From positions 1 through 47,365 of the forward strand of contig CAMPET010000388.1 in NCBI GenBank assembly GCA_946803715.1: a DNA stretch of 47,365 nt. The letters are read 5' to 3'. Shown here one piece after another: positions 39,547-47,365 of the stretch. The notes under the pieces are model-generated. The model made no database searches and was not told the origin of the DNA. It saw nothing but the letters and a program-made list of their open reading frames with translations. Numbering within the stretch: the first letter of the stretch is position 1; each line of letters begins with the position of its first letter. The stretch comes from Beroe ovata (taxonomy: Eukaryota > Ctenophora > Nuda > Beroida > Beroidae). A program made the position numbers and the translations under genes.

Positions 39547-40343
39547 TTATACAGGAGCAAAGTACATGAGCAGGGGTCCGTCATCGGTAAGATAGCTATC
39601 CAGAACTGTCTCAAGAGTCATGTTATTGGGGAGAGTTACATGGTTGTTTTCATGAATCACTGTGACAATGAAAGTGGTGTCAGCAACGGCGGCATTGGTG
39701 TCATCAGCCGGACCGTTGTTTTCATCTTCATTTTCCACGTTGTTTGCGTTGTTGTTGTTTGTGTTGTTGTTGTTGTTTGTGGTGGTGGTGTCAGTGTTGT
39801 TGTTGTTATCGGCAGGAGGAGAGGTGGGAGTGGTGGTGTCGTTAACTTTCACTTTCAGATACCGCCTGTGGGGAAAACGGAGATGCAAGATTTCACTTTG
39901 AATCCGAAGTATCCATCATAACTGAGAGATGAATAGAAAACTTGAGAAAAATTTTACGAATAGAAAAAATAAGAACTTATGTTCATCCTCCTCACTTGAT
40001 ATGCTGGATGGAAGCATTGGAAGTAGTTTTCAGATATCTGCTCTGAGCCCCAGACGCCGGGTCCCTGGGTTTGAGCACAATTTCCACCGTCTCCCCTCCC
40101 TCTCTGTCACTAACACTCCCTGTGTGGGATAGAGTGACGTCACACTGTACAAGTCTGTCAACCATGAACAACAATGTTCGCACTTCATTTGGGCAACCCT
40201 CTCGACTCAATTCTCATTCATTTTAGTCACACTTCAAGTTAAAGTATTTTAAGTTATTTTCCTCAACTATTTCCCACCTTCCAAGCTATCCTGATCATCG
40301 CTGCAAACCCGGCTTCGCTTGTTGGGAGTGTTTTCATCTTCGT
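39547..40343 (-). pseudogene. Duplicate 3' end of RNF2 (partial, probable assembly copy)
   Basis: Exons at 39547-39865 and 39996-40119, plus a truncated exon at 40278-40343, repeat the last three exons of the RNF2 gene at 41242-42072. The final exon encodes the same 106 residues. The third exon is cut by the N at 40344 and the five 5' exons are absent, so this copy cannot make a full protein. It is best read as the left contig's version of the same gene. Confidence 0.85.
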
Positions 40344-40344
40344 N
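40344..40344. other. Single-N contig junction
   Basis: One N separates RNF2 exon sequence (left) from RPL3 exon sequence (right). Neither coding sequence continues across it. Confidence 0.9.
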
Positions 40345-40392
40345 AGAGCTTTCATGGGTTTGCTTAAGAAGGACAGAGAAGCTATGGAATAG
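40345..40392 (+). pseudogene. Fragment of the RPL3 last exon
   Basis: The final 48 bases of the RPL3 coding sequence ([15 protein letters not shown] and stop) reappear exactly at the start of the right-hand copy. With no upstream exons it is not a gene. Confidence 0.9.
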
Positions 40393-42046
40393 ATCATTCT
40401 TTGAATTTTTATTTATCGAAAAAGGTTCTCATTTGTTGATACATGTAAATTGACTGCATTCTGAGCCCTGACGGGGATAAACCTGTGCATCGTGACTTGC
40501 TTTGCGTGAGGTGAAGCTTCATTCACTGTAGCCCGAGTTATGGCTGTAGCTGCATGCAGGATCACTTGCAGTGATGCGTTGCGTCTCAGCTTCGCTAGTC
40601 TAACTCAGGGTGTTGATGTATCTAATTGAATAGATCATCTGGAGGAAGGGACAGTCTCAATCAGACTCGTCATCGCGCGCTGTTGCATTTTTCGTGCGCG
40701 GCTTGGCTGCGTGTTTAGGTGGCCGCGCGTATTGCCCAAATGTGAAGACACGTGCAATTCAAGTGTCAAGGCAGTGCAAGTGCATCATCTTGCTTCGTGT
40801 CACTCAACACGCCGCGTCGAAATCATGATCTCAGGAATTAAATCAAGTTAAACATCATGTTAACGTATGTACTATCCAACTTTGAGTCTGGAGTTGGGAA
40901 TTTTATTTCGGGGTCGAAATCAGAAATCGAGTTTATGTCATGCAAATGCAATCATTATGAGTCTGGAGTAATTTTTGGGTATAACAAAGAATATTCCACA
41001 TAAAATAGTCAGGGATGTCGAGTTCTGATCAAGAGCAAATGTTGTCCGGCTCAGTACATTTCCACGGATAAAATCGACGGAGCTAGATAAGGAAATCCTG
41101 GATTGAATTTGAGAGACCAGGAGGAAGATTCACATGAAGTTCACGGTATGTACATCAGGATCGGAACTCATAATTATCTCTTCCAGTTCCAAGATTACGT
41201 CATCAACATGGCGTATAATCAAAGCGATGCAGTGGTGTACTTTATACAGGAGCAAAGTACATGAGCAGGGGTCCGTCATCGGTAAGATAGCTATCCAGAA
41301 CTGTCTCAAGAGTCATGTTATTGGGGAGAGTTACATGGTTGTTTTCATGAATCACTGTGACAATGAAAGTGGTGTCAGCAACGGCGGCATTGGTGTCATC
41401 AGCCGGACCGTTGTTTTCATCTTCATTTTCCACGTTGTTTGCGTTGTTGTTGTTTGTGTTGTTGTTGTTGTTTGTGGTGGTGGTGTCAGTGTTGTTGTTG
41501 TTATCGGCAGGAGGAGAGGTGGGAGTGGTGGTGTCGTTAACTTTCACTTTCAGATACCGCCTGTGGGGAAAACGGAGATGCAAGATTTCACTTTGAATCC
41601 GAAGTATCCATCATAACTGAGAGATGAATAGAAAACTTGAGAAAAATTTTACGAATAGAAAAAATAAGAACTTATGTTCATCCTCCTCACTTGATATGCT
41701 GGATGGAAGCATTGGAAGTAGTTTTCAGATATCTGCTCTGAGCCCCAGACGCCGGGTCCCTAGGTTTGAGCACAATTTCCACCGTCTCCCCTCCCTCTCT
41801 GTCACTTACACTCCCTGTGTGGGATACAGTGACGTCACAATGTACCAGTCTGTCAATGACAAACCGTGAGCTTGGCAATGTTCGCACTTCATTTGGGCAA
41901 CCCTCTCGACTCAATTTTCATTCATTTTAGTCACACTTTTTAAGTTATTTTTTAAGTTATTTTCCTCAACTGTTCCCCACCTTCCAAGCTATCCTGATCA
42001 TCGCTGCAAACCCGGCTTCGCTTGTTGGGAGTGTTTTCATCTTCGT
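40345..42046. repeat. Right copy of the 1.7-kb direct duplication
   Basis: Counterpart of 38650-40343, 1702 bp against 1694 bp. It continues without interruption into the rest of RNF2, so this is the copy attached to the complete gene. Differences are concentrated in the last 300 bases, including a changed intron segment near 41860-41880. Confidence 0.95.
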
Positions 42047-43270
42047 CTGAACTCTGCCCGCCACTCCATCGCCTAGGATTAGGAAAGTGGTGTTGCTATG
42101 GAGACGTGGTGTCATTGTGTTGCTAGGGGAACTGGAAGTGGTGTCAAGGGAGATGAAGTGTTAGGGAAGTGGTGTCAAGGGAAAGAAATGGTGTCAAGGG
42201 GTAAACTCACGCTTCTGCTGACCCGTCCATGTTCGGAAGAGATACTTTGGAATGTCTGGTCGTAGCCTGAACTTTCAATCCCTCCTCAATACACGCCTGA
42301 AAGTGAAATGTGAAATTGTACAAGAGTAATGATTAATGATTTCACCGATACAACTAAGGAAAATTGAGGGTCGCTGCAACGTAATGCAAAACGTTTGAGA
42401 CATTTCCCTGAAATTGGTAGTGATGCCCTCTATTCCTCAATATAGATAAGAGTGAGACACTGAAATCATGGGAAGTATCATCTTAAATGCTTTCTCCTCA
42501 CTTTCTCCTCACCTGGAATCCTTGCTGGCTGTGATGTTTGGTGATCGCAGAGAACATCTGCTCTTGTTGTTCCTCGTAATCATCTCGATTAGGATATATC
42601 ACCGACATCAACTTGTCAAAATTGGGATCCGGCCTGCGGGAAATGAGTCATCACTTGTCATCACTTGTCATCTGATGACTGATGTATCTTTATATCAGGA
42701 TGAACAATGTTTATGATGAACATGTTTATATTGAACAGGTACGATCGTAAGAAATATCGTCAATTCATCCTTCGTTAAACAGCTACCGTAGAGATCGTCG
42801 AGACACAAGTTTTTTCCTGCAAGTCGGACACTCCTTGTTCCCCGCCCTCAATGCAGTTGTGATACACTCGTGACAAAACCTGTGACCAAATATGGGATAA
42901 TTGGAATGTTACTGAGAGGAGAAATACCGATCGAAATCATATGTCATCTCTGTTCTATCATCACCTGTGCAAGCATTCTTTAGTTGTCATGGTTTTGCGG
43001 AGGAGATCCAAGCAAATGGGGCACATCAGTTCAGTGTGCAAGTCCTTCGCTTGTACTGCTATTTCTGAACACAATGCTTAAATTCATCAAGCAATTTCCG
43101 TGAAAATGCGTCTTGTAGGGACTGTTTCTGGAAAGATTCCAGATTTGAACAAACAAACCTGTATCATCAGTAATCGCAGGTTGTGGCTGTCTGTGTAACT
43201 CGTACAAACTGAGCTCCCATGATTTATTAGTGGGAGGGTTCCTGTTGCCAGTTGTAGCTAGAGCAGACAT
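41242..43270 (-). CDS. RNF2: E3 ubiquitin-protein ligase RING1/RNF2 (Polycomb PRC1)
   Basis: Eight phase-matched exons give 348 residues (human RNF2 is 336): 43159-43270, 42965-43064, 42787-42879, 42513-42633, 42211-42296, 41981-42072, 41691-41814 and 41242-41560. The N-terminus has [18 protein letters not shown], specific to RING1/RNF2. The RING (about residues 50-90) reads [17 protein letters not shown] and CPTCRKKL, followed by [15 protein letters not shown] linker with [10 protein letters not shown] matches the vertebrate nuclear-signal region. The C-terminal RAWUL domain is recognisable ([48 protein letters not shown]) but its middle is replaced by an Asn/Thr-rich run. The protein monoubiquitinates histone H2A in Polycomb repressive complex 1. 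It could equally be called RING1, since the two vertebrate genes are duplicates. A TAG acceptor-like site ends 3 bases before the ATG. Confidence 0.96.
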
Positions 43271-43320
43271 TGGCTAGGTTGTCAGGAGTTTGAGTTAGAT
43301 AATGTAAGAAGATAGATAAG

Positions 43321-43326
43321 TTTATT
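43321..43326 (-). terminator. AATAAA poly(A) signal of EMC2
   Basis: TTTATT on the plus strand is AATAAA on the minus strand, about 160 bases after the EMC2 stop and only 51 bases before the RNF2 start codon. Another AATAAA overlaps the stop itself (43484-43489). Either could serve. Confidence 0.5.
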
Positions 43327-43484
43327 GAGATAAAGTCACTGATAGATAGAGAAAATCGTTAAACAGAGGGAGGAACTCAAAGTGAAATGGAATTATCAAT
43401 CTCATCAATTAATTTAAACAACATTTTAACTTAGAGTCAAGACATTTAACATCAGAAACAATCAAAGTCAAACAATCGCAAAGT

Positions 43485-44811
43485 TTATTTTATCGAAAGT
43501 TTATCTAAGATACTAGCGACTTCCATCATTGTTTGTTTTGTCGTTCCTTTGTGCGCTTTGTAATGATCCTCAATCATGTTTCCAGCCCATGCAGCAAGAG
43601 ACTGGTTATCTACCTTCGATTTGCTTGATAATTTCCCTGAAATTAATANCCTGAAAGGTTCCTAGGACCCATGAAAATACTGCGCGCGCGACAGATTGCG
43701 CGCGCAGTATAATCTCGCAGAAAAATCGTGTTTGGTCCGGATGTGATGTTTCGCGCGTGACGCGAAAGTTTATGAAGATTGTGACTGTCCCAAATTGATG
43801 TGAGAAAAATCTCCATTTACGACGAAAACTTACCGATTGTGCTGAGAGAAGAGGCAGCCAATTGAATACCAAACAAAGCTCTGATGTTGTTAGGATTTAG
43901 CTCCACTGCTTTGAAGTAGTATTTGCACGAAGTCTCCAAATTCTCCTTTCCACCAATGGTAAAGAGTATATCTGAACACATAATGGTGTCATGATGAAGT
44001 CAGCGTTAACCGAACTGGTGTCAATCGAGCCGGTTTCCGAGTGGTGTCAACCTGCGTATTTCTGGTGGTAAAGATGGTTATGAGGGTACTGTAACAGTAG
44101 CTCTTCCAAACAGAACTGGGCCTTGTTGTAGTTTTGCTGGTTGATGTAGATATCCGATAACTCCATCCAGCTCTCGAAGTCACAACTGACGAGAATGAAA
44201 ATGAGTTCGCTTCGAAGGGGGTTATGAATCTAAGTCAAATACTTCCGTCCAATCCAACAAATTGGAATTAGACTGGAGAACAGTTTTAGAAGTTGCAACT
44301 CACCTGAATGTACTCAGGTATCTGTTTAGTTCATTCACCGCATCTATGGGCTTGTCTTGAGCTTTGAATATCGCCACCTTTCTCTTGTAGGGAGCAGGAA
44401 ATGTGGGTTCGTATTCTATCATACCATCATACCTGTCAAGAAAACATAAATACAGGGAATGACAAGAAAACATAAATACAGGGAATGACAAGAAAACATA
44501 AATACAGGGAATGCAGTCGATAATCTTTGTTCCTAACTTTCTATTAAGGCACGGAATTTCACCATAGATCCCAAAATAGAGCTCAAAATATTTGGTGCCC
44601 AAAATACATGGTATAGTACCCAAAAAACCAGGCAAACTGATGAGATCACTCACATCTCAAGAGCCTCATCCCACTTTTTGAGCCACTCGAACTTGAGTCC
44701 CTCCAACATGGACACACGGAGAGAGGAGGGGAACTGTTCCGAGAGTTGCTGTATACACCGGTTCACAGTTCCCATCTTAGCAGGACAAAGGTCCAGAGCA
44801 GCTACACACAC
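43485..44811 (-). CDS. EMC2: ER membrane protein complex subunit 2 (TTC35), 5' end missing
   Basis: Five minus-strand exons (44654-44811, 44304-44432, 44052-44185, 43834-43971, 43485-43636) join in phase and give the last 236 residues; the full protein is near 300. Tetratricopeptide-type blocks match EMC2: [80 protein letters not shown] and [21 protein letters not shown]2 is the cytosolic TPR scaffold of the complex that inserts tail-anchored and multipass proteins into the ER membrane. The first coding exon or exons, about 60 residues, are not found before the window end. The intron upstream of 44811 runs into the 172-bp satellite array. An N lies at 43649 in the last intron, next to a 13-bp GC hairpin. 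Confidence 0.93.
43677..43710. repeat. Perfect 13-bp GC hairpin in EMC2 intron
   Basis: ATACTGCGCGCGC (43677-43689) and GCGCGCGCAGTAT (43698-43710) are exact inverted repeats around an 8-base loop. Confidence 0.85.
44445..44515. repeat. Triplicated 28-bp repeat in EMC2 intron
   Basis: GACAAGAAAACATAAATACAGGGAAT is present three times in a row between about 44436 and 44515, directly upstream (minus strand) of the exon 44304-44432, so each copy carries a TTGTC/TGTC acceptor-like tract. Confidence 0.8.
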
Positions 44812-44885
44812 CTGGGGGGCGAGGGCGGGATCAGTTATGATGAAACGGTCGAGAAGCAAAATTTATATTTTACAATTGTACTGGA

Positions 44886-47285
44886 TACTGAGCATTTGAG
44901 GACAGCTCCCAAACGGATCGACCGATTGATTTGAAACTTCTACCATAGCTCAAGGACCATTAGAAACTCGGACAACCAAAATTTCACGTCAATCCGATGA
45001 TCAGTTCCCGAGTTAGTGGCCGCAATCACCCCTTATCCACCCAAAACGTGTCAGTTTGAGTGAGCATTTGAGGATAGCTCCCAAACCGATCGACCGATTG
45101 ACTTGAAACTTCTACCATAGCTCAAGGACCATTAGAAACTCGGACAACCAAAATTTCACGTCAATCCGATGATCGGTTCCCGAGTTAGTGGCCGCCATAA
45201 CCCCTTATCGACCCAAAACATGTCAGTTTGAGTGAGCATTTGAGGATAGCTCCCAAACGGATCGACCGATTGACTTGAAACTTCTACCATAGCTCAAGGA
45301 CCATTAGAAACTCGGACAACCAAAATTTCACGTCAATCCGATGATCGGTTCCCGAGTTAGTGGCCGCCATAACCCCTTATCGACCCAAAACATGTCAGTT
45401 TGAGTGAGCATTTGAGGATAGCTCCCAAACGGATCGACCGATTGACTTGAAACTTCTACCATAGCTCAAGGACCATTAGAAACTCGGACAACCAAAATTT
45501 CACGTCAATCCGATGATCGGTTCCCGAGTTAGTGGCCGCCATAACCCCTTATCGACCCAAAACATGTCAGTTTGAGTGAGCATTTGAGGATAGCTCCCAA
45601 ACGGATCGACCGATTGACTTGAAACTTCTACCATAGCTCAAGGACCATTAGAAACTCGGACAACCAAAATTTCACGTCAATCCGATGATCGGTTCCCGAG
45701 TTAGTGGCCGCCATAACCCCTTATCGACCCAAAACATGTCAGTTTGAGTGAGCATTTGAGGATAGCTCCCAAACGGATCGACCGATTGACTTGAAACTTC
45801 TACCATAGCTCAAGGACCATTAGAAACTCGGACAACCAAAATTTCACGTCAATCCGATGATCGGTTCCCGAGTTAGTGGCCGCCATAACCCCTTATCGAC
45901 CCAAAACATGTCAGTTTGAGTGAGCATTTGAGGATAGCTCCCAAACGGATCGACCGATTGACTTGAAACTTCTACCATAGCTCAAGGACCATTAGAAACT
46001 CGGACAACCAAAATTTCACGTCAATCCGATGATCGGTTCCCGAGTTAGTGGCCGCCATAACCCCTTATCGACCCAAAACATGTCAGTTTGAGTGAGCATT
46101 TGAGGATAGCTCCCAAACGGATCGACCGATTGACTTGAAACTTCTACCATAGCTCAAGGACCATTAGAAACTCGGACAACCAAAATTTCACGTCAATCCG
46201 ATGATCGGTTCCCGAGTTAGTGGCCGCCATAACCCCTTATCGACCCAAAACATGTCAGTTTGAGTGAGCATTTGAGGATAGCTCCCAAACGGATCGACCG
46301 ATTGACTTGAAACTTCTACCATAGCTCAAGGACCATTAGAAACTCGGACAACCAAAATTTCACGTCAATCCGATGATCGGTTCCCGAGTTAGTGGCCGCC
46401 ATAACCCCTTATCGACCCAAAACATGTCAGTTTGAGTGAGCATTTGAGGATAGCTCCCAAACGGATCGACCGATTGACTTGAAACTTCTACCATAGCTCA
46501 AGGACCATTAGAAACTCGGACAACCAAAATTTCACGTCAATCCGATGATCGGTTCCCGAGTTAGTGGCCGCCATAACCCCTTATCGACCCAAAACATGTC
46601 AGTTTGAGTGAGCATTTGAGGATAGCTCCCAAACGGATCGACCGATTGACTTGAAACTTCTACCATAGCTCAAGGACCATTAGAAACTCGGACAACCAAA
46701 ATTTCACGTCAATCCGATGATCGGTTCCCGAGTTAGTGGCCGCCATAACCCCTTATCGACCCAAAACATGTCAGTTTGAGTGAGCATTTGAGGATAGCTC
46801 CCAAACGGATCGACCGATTGACTTGAAACTTCTACCATAGCTCAAGGACCATTAGAAACTCGGACAACCAAAATTTCACGTCAATCCGATGATCGGTTCC
46901 CGAGTTAGTGGCCGCCATAACCCCTTATCGACCCAAAACATGTCGGTTGGAGTGAGCATTTGAGGATAGCTCCCAAACGGATCGACCGATTAACTTGAAA
47001 CTTCTACCAAAGCTCGAGGACCATAAGAAACTCGGACAATCATAATTTCACGTCAATCCGATTATCGGTTCCCGAGTTAATGGCCACCATAACCCTCTAT
47101 CCACCCAAAATGTGTCAGTTTGAGTGAGCATTTGAAGATAGCTCCCAAACGGATTGACCGATTTACTTGAAACTTTTACCATACCTCAAGGACCATTAGA
47201 AACTCGGACAACCAAAATTTCACGTCAATCCGATGATCGGTTCCCGATTTAGGGGCCGCCATAACCCCTTATCGACCCAAAACAT
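44886..47285. repeat. 172-bp satellite tandem array, about 14 copies
   Basis: Thirteen complete units of exactly 172 bp start (at TGTCAG or its variant) at 45049, 45221, 45393, 45565, 45737, 45909, 46081, 46253, 46425, 46597, 46769, 46941 and 47113, preceded by one truncated unit from about 44886. Units from 45221 to 46940 are identical or nearly so. The outermost units carry many substitutions (for example TGTCGGTTGG at 46941). No ORF runs through. The array lies in the upstream intron of EMC2 or marks a break in that gene. Related inverted copies occur at 1-230. Confidence 0.97.
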
Positions 47286-47365
47286 GTGATCGTAAGAGCG
47301 ACGTGTAGGGAAATTGGTAAGATCAAGGTGGTAGGCGGATCATTAAAAAAAAATAGGTGGTGGGG
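47286..47365. other. Short unassigned end sequence
   Basis: 80 bases after an abrupt end of the array at 47285, including a run of nine A residues and GGTGGTGGGG at the edge. No EMC2 exon is visible. Low-complexity ends beside an array often reflect poor assembly. Confidence 0.4.

Larger units (their letters stand above)
38650..40343. repeat. Left copy of a 1.7-kb direct duplication (RPL3 tail to RNF2 exon 6)
   Basis: This segment reappears at 40345-42046 with a constant offset of 1695 bp over most of its length. It is essentially identical until about 40070. After that there are single-base differences (for example CCCTGGG versus CCCTAGG) and small indels around 40130-40270. It contains the end of RPL3, the convergent intergenic gap and the last RNF2 exons, and stops abruptly at the N at 40344. 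Confidence 0.95.

Noticed and set aside
39439-39921. 160-codon plus-strand ORF, repeated at 41134-41616
   Set aside because: Antisense to the RNF2 RAWUL exon. Its poly-Val stretch is the complement of the Asn/Thr repeat. Its presence twice reflects the 1.7-kb duplication.
43649-43649. Single N as possible second unmerged contig junction (also 21613 and 32610)
   Set aside because: Unlike 40344, the sequence on either side is not duplicated and the gene models continue across, so these are treated as ambiguous bases.
44886-47285. CRISPR-like appearance of a regular tandem array
   Set aside because: The units are contiguous 172-bp satellites with no unique spacers, in a eukaryotic intron.

Overview
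This is a nuclear genome window from a multicellular animal. It carries spliced GT-AG genes for ribosomal protein L3, a Polycomb RING1/RNF2 E3 ligase, EMC2, the axonemal protein CFAP91, a CBP/p300-type TAZ1 zinc-finger protein, a rhodopsin-like GPCR and a large PH-domain tyrosine-phosphorylation docking protein. Introns are mostly 80-500 bp with a few of 2-4 kb, full of TG/CA microsatellites. Non-coding DNA is AT-rich with small islands of alternating GC. Genes are dense and two lie inside introns of opposite-strand genes. A compact invertebrate genome is likely, possibly an early-branching lineage such as a ctenophore or sponge, but the species cannot be fixed from the sequence. All gene models were assembled by eye from splice sites, reading phase and protein similarity. 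No transcript data or database search was used.

Layout. 1-230 is a head-to-head inverted copy of a satellite family that returns at the right end. 279-4444 (-) is an unrecognised multi-exon gene; a small Cys-rich single-pass membrane protein gene (1580-2684, +) sits in one of its introns. 5703-19706 (-) is a 21-exon gene for a PH-domain docking protein of about 1072 residues with YDxP, proline-rich and YxxM modules; a three-exon GPCR gene (12113-13560, +) is nested in one of its introns. 21881-27137 (+) is a complete 18-exon CFAP91, transcribed divergently from the docking gene. 27765-34553 (-), convergent with CFAP91, encodes a 616-residue protein with a full TAZ1 domain and none of the other CBP/p300 domains. 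35409-38697 (+) is RPL3. Convergent to it are RNF2/RING1 (41242-43270, -) and, just upstream of RNF2 on the same strand, the last five exons of EMC2 (43485-44811, -). The EMC2 intron runs into a 172-bp satellite array (44886-47285).

The RPL3/RNF2 junction is present twice (38650-40343 and 40345-42046) around a single N. This looks like two unmerged overlapping contigs or haplotypes rather than a biological duplication. There is also a 129-bp N gap (18928-19056) in a CA repeat, and isolated Ns at 21613, 32610 and 43649.

Functional themes. The docking protein could recruit Crk/Nck-type SH2 proteins (YDxP), SH3 proteins (proline-rich centre) and PI3-kinase (C-terminal YxxM). RNF2 and the TAZ1 protein point to chromatin and transcription, CFAP91 to motile cilia, RPL3 and EMC2 to translation and membrane-protein insertion. 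The items most worth follow-up are the TAZ1-only protein, the docking protein, a 100-bp MITE with 9-bp target duplications, RFX-type X-box palindromes, and the satellite and GC-hairpin families.
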